Positions 17,701 through 26,098 of a DNA stretch of 64,000 nt are shown here, piece after piece. The notes beneath the pieces are model-generated. The model worked only from the letters and a program-made list of their open reading frames with translations, ran no database searches and had not been told where the DNA came from. The translations under genes and the position numbers were made by a program. Location of the stretch: contig DASVOE010000006.1 in the NCBI GenBank assembly GCA_036383515.1, positions 1 through 64,000 on the forward strand, given 5' to 3'. This DNA comes from CADEDV01 sp036383515. GTDB taxonomy: Bacteria; Bacteroidota; Bacteroidia; Chitinophagales; Chitinophagaceae. The number at the start of each line of letters is the position of its first letter. Positions within the stretch are counted from its first letter, which is position 1.

Positions 17701-18378
17701 CATGTTCTCGTAAGCAATGGCATTGGCAATATCGTCAAACGTAATACCCGAAGCTCTCATGCGGTAGTTGTCAACGTTTACCTGGAATTCTCTTTCAGGC
17801 GCACCTACAAGGTCTACCCTGTTGATCTGTGACAGCTCTTCCAGTTTATCCTGCAAATCTTTAGCAAACTCTTTCAGCTTTACCACATCATAATCTCCAC
17901 TCACATTCACGTACATGATGGGCTGTTCAGAAAAACTTACTTCCTGCACCGTTGGTTCCTGTGTAAGATCGGTGGGTAAATCCTGCTTGGCTTTATCCAC
18001 GGCATCTTTTACTTTTTGCAAGGCGACATCAGTACTTACATCCGTATTAAATTCAACCATGATGGCTGAGAAATCCTGGATAGAGGTACTTGTTGTTTTA
18101 TTGATCTTGGCGCCGGTAATTCCTTTGATCTGCTTTTCGATAGGTTGTGTTACCAGGTTCTCCATGTCTTTGGGAGAGTTACCTACATAAATGGTTTGCA
18201 CATAAATAGTAGGTATCACGATATCAGGAAACTGTTCTTTGGGTAAGGTTACAAACTGGAATATACCCGCCAAGCTCACAAACAACATCAGCAGGTAAAT
18301 GGATGTTTTATTTTTTATACTCCAGGTAGTTGGTCTGAACTGTTTTATTTTACCGGTAAAATTTTCCAATACACTCAT
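14788..18378 (-). CDS. RND efflux pump, inner-membrane permease (HAE1 type)
   Basis: 1196 residues. TM1 lies near residues 24-44, and the large periplasmic loops and TM2-6 follow the AcrB/MexB plan. GIIVDDAIVVIENTHR at about 417-431 contains the paired proton-relay aspartates of TM4. A stretch of about 90 residues between TM6 and TM7 (about 510-600) includes additional strongly hydrophobic helices, which makes the protein longer than the usual 1030-1050. It exports drugs or other small molecules by proton antiport, together with the adaptor and TolC proteins encoded upstream in the same operon; the order is tetR, tolC, adaptor, RND. Confidence 0.95.
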   Translation of the reverse strand: MSVLENFTGKIKQFRPTTWSIKNKTSIYLLMLFVSLAGIFQFVTLPKEQFPDIVIPTIYVQTIYVGNSPKDMENLVTQPIEKQIKGITGAKINKTTSTSIQDFSAIMVEFNTDVSTDVALQKVKDAVDKAKQDLPTDLTQEPTVQEVSFSEQPIMYVNVSGDYDVVKLKEFAKDLQDKLEELSQINRVDLVGAPEREFQVNVDNYRMRASGITFDDIANAIAYENMDVTGGLLDVGNMKRNLQLKGQLKTAFDIEKVIVRNQSGDPIYLKDIATIRDTIKEKESYARLDGKNVITLNIIKRAGENLIETSADVQKVTKELQETRFPKDLDVVITGDQSKTTKSSFNELVNTIVIGFLLVLIILMFFMGVTNAFFVALSVPLSMFVAFLFLPAADLIVGSHVTLNFIVLFALLFGLGIIVDDAIVVIENTHRIFIQSKGKLTAEKSAIAAAGEVFIPVLAGTLTTLAPFVPLLFWPGIIGKFMIYLPTMLIFTLTASLIVAFIMNPVFAVDFMNHPESEHKQPKSAMFRKPAFWIAIGIGVLLDLSGFLFLGNLILFIVLMVILNKYVLEGWIHTFQNKGLPWIMGHYESALRWALNGWRPAWLLTATFGLLIFSFIFFGIRKVPVVFFPSGDPNQVYVYMKLPVGTSVEYTDSITRQLEKRVFKVLGMENGKKNPLVESVIANVAVGAGDPQSGDRSTRPELGRIQVSFVEFEKRHGKSSKPYLDSIRAVVKGIPGAELSVNQEQGGPPTEPPINIEIASEDFDDLIKTASSLKNYLDSINTPGVEELKMDVDLTNPEITLTVDRERALIEGVSTGQIGMQIRTALFGREVSKIKDGEDEYKIQLRNNEIQRKSLVDLLNMNISFRDMAAGGAVKNIPMSSLVRVDYTSTLGSVKRKDQKRVITLTSNVLISQGYTPTAVNEVLKGHIDRFTKKPDSVTIRQTGEGEQQAETGAFLGKALVIALMLILFILVLQFNSISKSVIILTEIIFSVIGVVLGFAITRMEVSVVMTGIGIVGLAGIVVKNGILVIEFADELRARGMKTKEAIIEAGKTRIIPVLLTAIAAILALIPLAVGFNIDFIKMFEKLNPNIFFGGDNAVFWKPLSWTIIFGLMFAFFMTLLIVPSMYLIAERLKRPMRRQFGGKWISFMGIPPLTIIFLPLLFVTLFIQRRIVARRRRKLANQKDKVNESFVGSWF

Positions 18379-18480
18379 ATAATAAGATTATAGTTAGTGG
18401 TTATAGTTTTTTTAAACAGTTATAGTTGGCAACTCCATAACCACCATTACTGGTTTTGTAAAAATTATCTTTCTTATCAA

Positions 18481-19698
18481 TTACTGGATAGTTGTTGTGA
18501 TCAACTGGCCATCGTATAGATTCTGGAAACCATCGGTGATCAACACATCTCCTTTTTGTAACCCGCTTTTCACTTCCAGTTTATCGCCATACAATTCGCC
18601 CACGGTAACAACTCTTTTGCGGGCAACCTGTTTCCCGGTTTCCTTAGCAGCCACCATCACATACTTTCCTTTCTCATCATTTTGCAAGGTGTTTACAGGA
18701 ATCGTAATAGCATTATTAGACGAGTAGTCTTTTATTCTTACCATAGCGATCTGGTTAGGACGGAATTCTTTTTCTGTAGGAATTCTTCCTTCTACATAAA
18801 ATGATCTTGTATTAGGATCAATAAACCGGCCGGCTACTGATACTTTAGTAGTGATCGTTTTATTACCCGCTTCGGGTAATGTTACTTCAAGTACACTGCC
18901 TTCTTTTACTTTACCTAAGTAATTTTCGGGCACCAGCACCAGCACTTTCAGATTTGCATTATTAACAACACGGATACCAGTGCCTGTCAAAGCAGCACTT
19001 TGTGGTGAGAAAAACTCTCCTACTTTCACATTCACCTGGTCTACTACCCCACTCATTTCTGCATATACATTCGATAAACCGGCTTGCTCCTGCGCCAATC
19101 TTACATTGGCTCTTGCAGCATTCAACTGGCTTTGTATGGCTTCTGCATTTGTTTTTGCCTGCAACACCTGTACTTCAGTTCCGATATTTTGTTTCCATAA
19201 ATTCTGCTGGCGTTCATATACACTCTGTGCCAGTTTTACCTGCGATTCCAAACCGGCAATCTGTTGCTGTGCTGCGGCTACACCCTGTCTTGCGACTGCA
19301 TCATCCAGTTTTAGTACCAGCTGTCCTTTCTGTATATGCTGCCCTTCTTTTACAAAAATAGCTTTCACGGTCCCGCCTTGTCCGCGGGGAGCTACATACG
19401 CTATATTCTCTGCATCTATCTTTCCCTGCAAGTCTATGAAGTGTGTAAAAGTGTCTATACCAATCGTGGTTAAAGTAACCAGTTTGGGTTTGGCACCTGC
19501 AGCTTCAGGGTCAAGTACAGCAATTGATTTTTCGAGCTCGGTTATTTTTTTGCTGATCTCAGATTGTTGTTTTTTCAATCCTTCCAACTCCGTCTTTTTA
19601 TCGGTCAACCCACCCTTTTCATCTTTTGCTGCGCTGCTACATGCTGCCAGCAATACAACTAAAGCGGCGATAGTCGTTACGGAAAATAATTGTCTCAT
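18481..19698 (-). CDS. RND efflux periplasmic adaptor (membrane fusion protein), lipoprotein
   Basis: About 405 residues from ATG 19698 (an ATG 8 codons upstream at 19722 is also possible). The N-terminus MRQLFSVTTIAALVVLLAAC carries a lipobox, so the protein is anchored in the membrane by lipid. A coiled coil (LEGLKKQQSEISKKITELEKS) comes unusually early, before the first lipoyl half (VKAIFVKEGQHIQKGQLVLKLDD); the hairpin domain, second lipoyl half, beta-barrel and membrane-proximal domain follow in the usual HlyD/AcrA order. It bridges the RND pump and TolC channel. It lies about 100 bases upstream of the permease gene in the same operon. Confidence 0.93.
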   Translation of the reverse strand: MRQLFSVTTIAALVVLLAACSSAAKDEKGGLTDKKTELEGLKKQQSEISKKITELEKSIAVLDPEAAGAKPKLVTLTTIGIDTFTHFIDLQGKIDAENIAYVAPRGQGGTVKAIFVKEGQHIQKGQLVLKLDDAVARQGVAAAQQQIAGLESQVKLAQSVYERQQNLWKQNIGTEVQVLQAKTNAEAIQSQLNAARANVRLAQEQAGLSNVYAEMSGVVDQVNVKVGEFFSPQSAALTGTGIRVVNNANLKVLVLVPENYLGKVKEGSVLEVTLPEAGNKTITTKVSVAGRFIDPNTRSFYVEGRIPTEKEFRPNQIAMVRIKDYSSNNAITIPVNTLQNDEKGKYVMVAAKETGKQVARKRVVTVGELYGDKLEVKSGLQKGDVLITDGFQNLYDGQLITTTIQ

Positions 19699-19741
19699 TG
19701 TATTTATTTTTATCGTCTTCATGACTGTTGGTTTGTAAGGT

Positions 19742-21163
19742 TTATAGTTTTCCGGTTGCTTTCATAAAATCAACCTTTGCAATGATGGCATCATACAAGG
19801 CTGTTACATAATTTGTTTGTGCCGTTTTCAGATCGGTTTGTGCTGTATTGATCTCGGTTTGAGAACCGGTACCTGTTTCATACTTCTTTTTAGTTTGCTG
19901 GTATACCGTTTCTGCTAATTCCATATTTCTTTTCTGAAAATCCATCGTAGCGATAGCAGAACGAAAATTATTTTTGGCTGTAGCTACTTCATTATCAATT
20001 GTAAGCTTCAATGCTTCAATCTGATTCTCGGTTTTTTGTAGTGTGATTCTTGCCTGCTGAATTTTTGATTTGGTATAAAACCCGTTGAAGATGGGAACAG
20101 CAACATTCAAATTCACCGATGAAACCGTAAACCAATCTCCTTTGCCAAAGAAATTCCATTTGTTACGTTGGGCGCTTTTTGCATACTGCCCGTTCAGGCT
20201 TATCGTGGGCACCTGGCTTAGCTGGTAGCGGCGGATATCGTATTCATTCAATTTCTTTCCCAGCTGTGCATACTGGTAATCCTTCCTGTCTTCATAATTA
20301 TAAACACTGCCTTCCAATATCCCCTCTTTGATCTGTTGCTCATTGAGTGTATCAGTCAATACCAATTCATGAGAAACAGGCATACCGATCAACACTTTTA
20401 ATCCATAGTATCCATTCGATACATTATTCAGCACTTTCATTTTCTCAGTTTGCAGGTTGGTCAGTTGCACTGTCACTTTATCTACATCCAGCTTTTCTGC
20501 AAAACCATTCTCATAAATGATGCGGGTATCCTTAGCCAATTTTTCAAGCAGGGCAATATTAGCATCGATTAACTCTATTTGAGTTTTACTCACTACCAGC
20601 TGATAATAAACTTTGTAAACATTGGTTTTGATAACTTCTTCTGTTACTTCCACATTTTTTCGCTGGAAGTCAAGGATGGTTCCCCTTGCCTGCAGGCCTA
20701 CGAATACCTGGCCATCAAATAATATCTGGCTGAGACTGATGCCTGCCGATGCACTGTATTTTGTGCCAAACTGTGCAGAGATAAAACCAAAATCATTGGG
20801 CATCACAACAGGATTACCACTACCATCTTTCACTCCTTCATCTATCAGCACCTGATAAGTAGCCGGTGAAATAAAATTCGGCAACACCTGTGTAGCTACA
20901 TTCGGGTTGTAAGTAGTACCCAAACTTCCATTAATACCCGGATAAGCTTTCGATGTTATTTCACGGTTTACCTGCTCCTGGTATTTTACATCAAGCAGTG
21001 CATTTTTTACCTGTACATTATTTTTTGAAGCATACTCCACAGCCTGCTGAATCGAAAATTCATGTTTTGTTTGTTTCGTTGTATCCTGTTGCGCAAAGGC
21101 AAGGAAGGGGAATAAAGCAAACAGCAATAAACCGGTTCCCTTATTATTTCCACTTTTCATCAT
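19742..21163 (-). CDS. TolC-family outer-membrane efflux channel
   Basis: 473 residues with a signal peptide ending near FAQQ. Two outer-membrane efflux (OEP) repeats are visible: long heptad-rich helices (for example VSKTQIELIDANIALLEKLA and RITLQKTENQIEALKLTI) alternating with beta-rich parts (SASAGISLSQILFDG, NLNVAVPIFNGFYTK). This is the trimeric exit duct for the RND pump. The start codon overlaps the end of tetR by four bases, so the two are probably translated together. Confidence 0.93.
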   Translation of the reverse strand: MMKSGNNKGTGLLLFALFPFLAFAQQDTTKQTKHEFSIQQAVEYASKNNVQVKNALLDVKYQEQVNREITSKAYPGINGSLGTTYNPNVATQVLPNFISPATYQVLIDEGVKDGSGNPVVMPNDFGFISAQFGTKYSASAGISLSQILFDGQVFVGLQARGTILDFQRKNVEVTEEVIKTNVYKVYYQLVVSKTQIELIDANIALLEKLAKDTRIIYENGFAEKLDVDKVTVQLTNLQTEKMKVLNNVSNGYYGLKVLIGMPVSHELVLTDTLNEQQIKEGILEGSVYNYEDRKDYQYAQLGKKLNEYDIRRYQLSQVPTISLNGQYAKSAQRNKWNFFGKGDWFTVSSVNLNVAVPIFNGFYTKSKIQQARITLQKTENQIEALKLTIDNEVATAKNNFRSAIATMDFQKRNMELAETVYQQTKKKYETGTGSQTEINTAQTDLKTAQTNYVTALYDAIIAKVDFMKATGKL

Positions 21164-21783
21164 ACGGTTGATTTTTTTTGTCGTTGGTCATTGTATTTCT
21201 GAGTCAGTTTATGTCCCTTAATAGTGGCAAGCCCGTACACAAAATGTTCTATGATATGTTCGGATACTGTAGCCAGGTTATACTTACCCGGCGGGAATAC
21301 CGCTACATTGAAAGGAATCATCATACTCTCCAGCCTGAACTTACACATCACATCCACATTCAGGTCGGGACGATAGAGCTCATCTTTGATGCCCCATTCA
21401 ATATTTTTCCTGATCACTTCAGCCAAAAATTTATCCTTATGTTCTTTGAAACGCTGGTAAGATCTGAAATGGAATTTTTCCAGGTCATACAGTAACATGG
21501 GGTTCATATTATTGAACTCCTGCATGATCCTTTCCATGGTAATGAAAATCTCATGCACAGCATCCGTTGCATCTTTCTGGCAACCCACACAATCTGTTTG
21601 TATCATTTTGATATGTCCATCCACCACGGCATCCACCAGTTCGTCCTTATCCGCATAATATTGATACAAGGTCTTTTTTGACATGCCCAGGTTATTGGCA
21701 ATATCATCCATGGATACGGAGCGGATACCGTATTGCATGAACAATTCTTCTGCTTTAAGTAATATTCTTTCTTTAGCCTCCAT
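21160..21783 (-). CDS. TetR/AcrR-family transcriptional regulator
   Basis: 207 residues. The N-terminal helix-turn-helix is typical (ILLKAEELFMQYG, SVSMDDIANNLGMSKKTLYQYYADKDELV). The C-terminal ligand domain is variable, as usual. It heads the efflux operon and overlaps tolC by four bases. An inverted repeat lies over its own promoter (21811-21836), so it probably represses its own operon until a pump substrate binds; this is inference from family behaviour and site position. Confidence 0.93.
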   Translation of the reverse strand: MEAKERILLKAEELFMQYGIRSVSMDDIANNLGMSKKTLYQYYADKDELVDAVVDGHIKMIQTDCVGCQKDATDAVHEIFITMERIMQEFNNMNPMLLYDLEKFHFRSYQRFKEHKDKFLAEVIRKNIEWGIKDELYRPDLNVDVMCKFRLESMMIPFNVAVFPPGKYNLATVSEHIIEHFVYGLATIKGHKLTQKYNDQRQKKSTV

Positions 21784-21800
21784 ACTTCAATTTCGAGGCA

Positions 21801-21836
21801 CAAAACTATAGAAACTATTTTCGTTACCAAAGTTTC
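21801..21836 (-). promoter_or_regulatory. Promoter and probable TetR operator of the efflux operon
   Basis: On the minus strand TTTG (21831-21828), a 19-base spacer and TAGTTTTG (21808-21801) match the Bacteroidota sigma-ABfr consensus TTTG-N19-TAnnTTTG exactly. GAAACT (21811-21816) and AGTTTC (21831-21836) form an inverted repeat across the spacer and the -33 element. Confidence 0.75.
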
Positions 21837-21955
21837 CATCCTTTATTTTTGCCTTTTGTAACAATTGACCACTGCTGACGATTGTTTGTTGCTCACCCGG
21901 ACAAACGGCACAGCAACTTTATTTTCTGTTACCTTTATTCTTTAATTGCCTGTGC

Positions 21956-22594
21956 ATGAATGCCAAACCGACTACTGCTAAAAAGAACAACACGCTTAAA
22001 AAGATCTTTCGCTTTTTTATCCAGGGAATAATTATTCTGGCCCCTATCGCTATTACAGCGTATGCATTGTATTGGCTTTTTGAAAAAGTGGATGGGATAC
22101 TGCGCCCTTACCTGAATATCCCGGGGCTTGGATTTGCGATCATCATTTTATTCGTGATTCTGGTAGGGTGGATCAGTTCCAACTTCCTGATGGGCAGTGC
22201 CATTACCATCATGGATCATTGGCTTGAAAAAACCCCGGGTATTAAATTCATTTATACGTCTACCAAAGATTTCTTTGAAGCTTTTGCCGGGGATAAAAGA
22301 AAATTCAACAAAGCGGTGCTGGCCAATGTCTTTGGCAATGATGTTTGGATCGTTGGTTTTCTTACGGATGAAGAAATGCAGAAGTTTGAGATGGGAGCCG
22401 ATATGGTGGGGGTATATGTGCCGCAGTCTTACAACTTCGCAGGGCAGCTATATATATTACCAAGAGATAAAGTGCGGAAGATAGAACACATCACATCAGG
22501 TGAAGCTATGAAATATGCGGTGACGGGTGGTGTAGTAGACCTGGATGCAGAAAGGATTGAAGAAAAAATACCTGTAGTAATCAGCAAAGAATGA
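21956..22594 (+). CDS. DUF502 family membrane protein
   Basis: 212 residues with two N-terminal membrane segments (GIIILAPIAITAYALYWLF, GFAIIILFVILVGWI) and the DUF502 signature EKTPGIKFIYTSTKDFFEAF followed by VFVxxPTxPN-like positions (MVGVYVPQSYNFAGQLYILP). The family has no established biochemical role. Start ATG 21956 is followed by a lysine-rich head. It overlaps the next gene by four bases, so the two share an mRNA. It is divergent from the efflux operon. Confidence 0.9.
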   Translation: MNAKPTTAKKNNTLKKIFRFFIQGIIILAPIAITAYALYWLFEKVDGILRPYLNIPGLGFAIIILFVILVGWISSNFLMGSAITIMDHWLEKTPGIKFIYTSTKDFFEAFAGDKRKFNKAVLANVFGNDVWIVGFLTDEEMQKFEMGADMVGVYVPQSYNFAGQLYILPRDKVRKIEHITSGEAMKYAVTGGVVDLDAERIEEKIPVVISKE

Positions 22595-23562
22595 AAAAAA
22601 CGGGAGTCATTATCCTTTTTCTTTTTTGCTCCCAACAATGTTTCTGCTGGGGTTTCTATGCGCATCGCAAGATCAACCAACTCGCTGTATTTCTTTTACC
22701 ACCTGAGATGATGGTTTTGTATAAACCTAATAGCAGCTTTTTAGAGGAGCATGCTGTTGATCCTGATAAAAGAAGATATGCCGTGCCGGAAGAAGGCGCC
22801 CGTCATTATATAGATATTGATCACTACGGTATTTATCCTTATGACTCCTTACCGAGGAGATGGGATGATGCCGTAGCCAGGTATTCTGAAGATTCATTGA
22901 ATGCTTATGGCATTGTGCCCTGGTGGTTGCAAACAATGCTCAATCGGCTCACAGAAGCTTTTAGAGAAAAGAACCAGTCAAAGATATTACGCCTCTCGGC
23001 GGAAATCGGGCACTATATTGCCGACGCTCATGTTCCGCTTCATGCTACGAAAAATCATAACGGTCAATATACCGGGCAAAGAGGTATTCATGGTTTTTGG
23101 GAAAGCCGCATTCCTGAATTATTAGCAGAGAAACAATGGGATTTTTTTATTGGTAAAGCAGAGCATATTAAAAACCCCGCTTCCTTTATCTGGTCCGGCG
23201 TATTAGAAAGCGCCGCCGCTGCAGACACTGTTTTGAAACTGGAGAAAGAGCTGAGCGCTAATTTCCCTGCCGATCAGAAGTTTGCTTTTGAAGAAAGAAA
23301 TGGCCAAACGATACGACAATACTCTACTGCTTTTTCAATAGCCTATGATGCAAAGCTCAAAGGCATGATCGAAAGAAGAATGCGGCAATCTGTATATGCT
23401 GTAGCCAGTTTTTGGTATACAGCATGGATAAATGCCGGCCAACCTGATCTCATGAAGTTATCAAACAAAGAATTTTCGGCTGAAGAGCTGAAAGCCTTTG
23501 AAGAACTTAATAATTCCTGGAAAAAAGGTGCTATTAAAAGCAGGGACCATGAAATGCCCTAA
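22591..23562 (+). CDS. Zinc-dependent phospholipase C / S1-P1 nuclease-like enzyme, secreted
   Basis: 323 residues with a signal peptide (to about CFC) after which the mature chain starts WGFYAHRKINQLAVFLLP. An N-terminal Trp followed by a His is the zinc-binding start of the phospholipase C / S1-P1 fold. Further ligands are visible in HYIDIDHYG and in GHYIADAHVPLHATKNHNGQ (HxxxDxH.PLH). Family members cleave phospholipids or single-stranded nucleic acids; which one this does is not decided by sequence. It is translationally coupled to the DUF502 gene. Confidence 0.85.
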   Translation: MKKTGVIILFLFCSQQCFCWGFYAHRKINQLAVFLLPPEMMVLYKPNSSFLEEHAVDPDKRRYAVPEEGARHYIDIDHYGIYPYDSLPRRWDDAVARYSEDSLNAYGIVPWWLQTMLNRLTEAFREKNQSKILRLSAEIGHYIADAHVPLHATKNHNGQYTGQRGIHGFWESRIPELLAEKQWDFFIGKAEHIKNPASFIWSGVLESAAAADTVLKLEKELSANFPADQKFAFEERNGQTIRQYSTAFSIAYDAKLKGMIERRMRQSVYAVASFWYTAWINAGQPDLMKLSNKEFSAEELKAFEELNNSWKKGAIKSRDHEMP

Positions 23563-23586
23563 GCCCCTGAAGGGTGTTATTTTTCA

Positions 23587-23594
23587 TACATTTG
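23587..23594 (+). promoter_or_regulatory. -7 promoter element of serC
   Basis: TACATTTG matches the Bacteroidota -7 consensus TAnnTTTG and lies 26 bases before the serC start. A -33 TTTG at the right spacing is not present. Confidence 0.55.
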
Positions 23595-23619
23595 CACCTC
23601 ATTATTTTTATTCGTCTAT

Positions 23620-24708
23620 ATGTTAGCAAACGTGAAGACACTACACAACTTTAATGCAGGCCCTTCCATTCTTCCCCGGGAAGTGTTTGAACAGGCCAGT
23701 GAGGCAGTACTTAATTTTAAAAATACCGGGCTTTCTATATTAGAAATAGGTCATCGCACCCCATTATTTGAATCGGTGATGGAAGAAGCCAGGAGTTTGG
23801 TGAAAGAATTAATGAACCTCGACAGTGATCATGAGGTTTTGTTTCTGCATGGTGGCGCTACTACGCAGTTTATGCAGGTGCCGATGAATTTATTAAATGA
23901 AAATGATATTGCTGCTTATACGGACACAGGTACCTGGGCAGTCAAAGCGATCAAAGAAGCGAAACTATTTGGCCATGTAGAAATAGCCGGGTCTTCTAAA
24001 GAAAATAATTATACCAGCATCCCCGCTAATCTTTCTGTAGCGCAAACAGCAGCGTACCTGCATATCACCACCAATGAAACAATCGCCGGCACACAATGGC
24101 ATAACCTGCCGTATAATTGTGGTGTGCCCATCGTGGCAGACATGAGCAGCGATATTTTAAGTCGCTCACTTGATTTCAATAAGTTTGATCTCATCTACGC
24201 AGGTGCACAAAAAAATATGGGCGCAGCCGGGGTGAATCTTGTTGTTGTCAATAAAAATATACTGGGAAAAGTAACCAGGGCCATACCTACGATTCTTGAT
24301 TACCGCAATCATATCAAAGAAGGCAGCATGCTGAATACACCGCCGGTGTTTGCAGTATATGTAGCTATGCTCACCCTTCGCTGGTTAAAAAATAAAGGTG
24401 GTGTGGCTGCTATAGAGAAAGCCAATGATGCAAAAGCAAAATTGTTTTATGATACACTCGATAGTTTACCTCTCTTTAAAGGACCGATTGCAATAGAAGA
24501 CAGGAGTAAAATGAATGCAGTATTTATTATGGATGATGCTGCATTGGAAAAAGAGTTCCTGGAATTGTGCAAGAGTGAAGGCATGATCGGGGTAAAAGGT
24601 CATCGCAGTGTGGGAGGATTCCGGGTGTCAATGTACAATGCATTGACCATCGAAAGTGTGCAGGCGATTACTGAGCTGATGAAAGATTTTGCAACCCGCA
24701 AAGGATAA
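23620..24708 (+). CDS. serC: Phosphoserine aminotransferase
   Basis: 362 residues. The N-terminus has the family's HNFNAGPSILPREV; GGATTQFMQVPMNL, DMSSDIL and DLIYAGAQKNMG.AGV (PLP-binding Lys) follow, and HRSVGGFRVSMYNA stands near the end. It converts 3-phosphohydroxypyruvate and glutamate to 3-phosphoserine in serine synthesis. Length is normal. A -7 promoter element lies just upstream. The next gene is a DUF1015 gene, a pairing often seen in Bacteroidota. Confidence 0.97.
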   Translation: MLANVKTLHNFNAGPSILPREVFEQASEAVLNFKNTGLSILEIGHRTPLFESVMEEARSLVKELMNLDSDHEVLFLHGGATTQFMQVPMNLLNENDIAAYTDTGTWAVKAIKEAKLFGHVEIAGSSKENNYTSIPANLSVAQTAAYLHITTNETIAGTQWHNLPYNCGVPIVADMSSDILSRSLDFNKFDLIYAGAQKNMGAAGVNLVVVNKNILGKVTRAIPTILDYRNHIKEGSMLNTPPVFAVYVAMLTLRWLKNKGGVAAIEKANDAKAKLFYDTLDSLPLFKGPIAIEDRSKMNAVFIMDDAALEKEFLELCKSEGMIGVKGHRSVGGFRVSMYNALTIESVQAITELMKDFATRKG

Positions 24709-24765
24709 TATTTTTTAATAACCCCGAACGAAACCAACGGGCAAATACATGTTTCAAGTTTACCA

Positions 24766-25986
24766 ATGGCAATCATTAAACCATTCCAGGCACTGCGACC
24801 CCAGCAACAATTAGCACAACAGGTAGCTTCGCGGCCTTATGACGTTCTCAACAGTGCAGAAGCAAAAGAAGAAGCAAAGGACAATCCTAATTCTTTTTTA
24901 TACGTTACTAAATCTGAAATAGACCTTGAAGATGGAGTGGATGTTCATAGCGCCGAAGTGTATGAAAAAGCGAAAGAAAATTTAAACCGCCTGATCCACA
25001 ACCAGGTGTTGCAACCCGAAGACAAGCCCTGTTATTATATATACAAGCTCGTGATGGAAGGTCGTTCACAAACAGGCCTGGTATGTGTTTCCTCCGTACA
25101 GGACTATTTTGATGATGTGATCAAAAAACATGAATACACAAGACCAGAAAAAGAGAAGGACCGCATCGATCACATGCAAACCATAAAAGCACAAACAGGA
25201 AATGTGTTTATGGCCTACCGAGATGTGAAAGAGATCAATGAACTGATCAATGACTGGCAAACCAAACATCAACCTGTTTATGATTTTATAGCCGATGATC
25301 ATATTCGACATACAGTATGGGTGGTGAATGATGACAGTGTCATTGATTCCATTACCCATTTATTCAGCACTAAAGTTCCATTTACCTATATAGCAGATGG
25401 ACATCACCGGGCTGCATCTGCCGCCAAAGTAAGTAAAGCCTTACCGGATAGCCAGGAAGCCAGGTATTTTTTGACCACTATTTTTCCTGCCAGTCAATTA
25501 GCTATTCTTGATTATAATCGTTTGGTGAAAGACCTGAATGGTCATTCAAGAGATGAGTTTCTTGGATTACTGCAGGAAGATTTTACTGTGACCCTCAGCC
25601 CTGAACCTGTAAAACCGGCATCACTGCATGAATTTGGTATGTACATGGACGGCCAGTGGTATATTTTAGCTTCCCGCAAAGACACTTTTACAAACGATCC
25701 GATCGGGGTGCTCGATGTAACCATTTTATCCGATAATATTTTAAGTAAACTACTCGGCATCAGGGATCAGCGTACTGATAAACGAATTGATTTTGTAGGC
25801 GGTATCCGGGGCTTATCCGAACTCGAAAAAAGAGTCAACAGCGGCGAGATGAAGCTGGCATTCAGTTTGCACCCAGTGACGCTCAACCAGTTGTTTGATA
25901 TAGCAGACAGCGGTAATGTAATGCCTCCTAAAAGTACCTGGTTTGAACCTAAGTTGAGGGATGGTCTGCTTACCCACCTGCTCTGA
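24766..25986 (+). CDS. DUF1015 family protein
   Basis: 406 residues. It starts IIKPFQALRPQ and has RPYDVLNSAEA, QTGLVCVSSVQDY and the family's hallmark YIADGHHRAASA near residue 215. The role is not established; genes of this family often sit next to serA or serC, which suggests a link to serine metabolism. Soluble, no signal peptide. It lies 57 bases after serC and is likely in the same operon. Confidence 0.92.
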   Translation: MAIIKPFQALRPQQQLAQQVASRPYDVLNSAEAKEEAKDNPNSFLYVTKSEIDLEDGVDVHSAEVYEKAKENLNRLIHNQVLQPEDKPCYYIYKLVMEGRSQTGLVCVSSVQDYFDDVIKKHEYTRPEKEKDRIDHMQTIKAQTGNVFMAYRDVKEINELINDWQTKHQPVYDFIADDHIRHTVWVVNDDSVIDSITHLFSTKVPFTYIADGHHRAASAAKVSKALPDSQEARYFLTTIFPASQLAILDYNRLVKDLNGHSRDEFLGLLQEDFTVTLSPEPVKPASLHEFGMYMDGQWYILASRKDTFTNDPIGVLDVTILSDNILSKLLGIRDQRTDKRIDFVGGIRGLSELEKRVNSGEMKLAFSLHPVTLNQLFDIADSGNVMPPKSTWFEPKLRDGLLTHLL

Positions 25987-26016
25987 GCCCGGCTCAAATA
26001 TTTGTTATTTTGCAAC

Positions 26017-26048
26017 AGAGACGTTAAGGTTGGCGTCTCTTTGTTTTA
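26017..26048 (+). terminator. Probable terminator after the DUF1015 gene
   Basis: AGAGACG and CGTCTCT form a 7-bp stem with a 10-base loop, followed by a T-rich tract interrupted by G. Confidence 0.55.
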
Positions 26049-26098
26049 CTTTGAATGATTAAATGCAAACAGCATTTTTTATTCTTTAAACTTTACTG

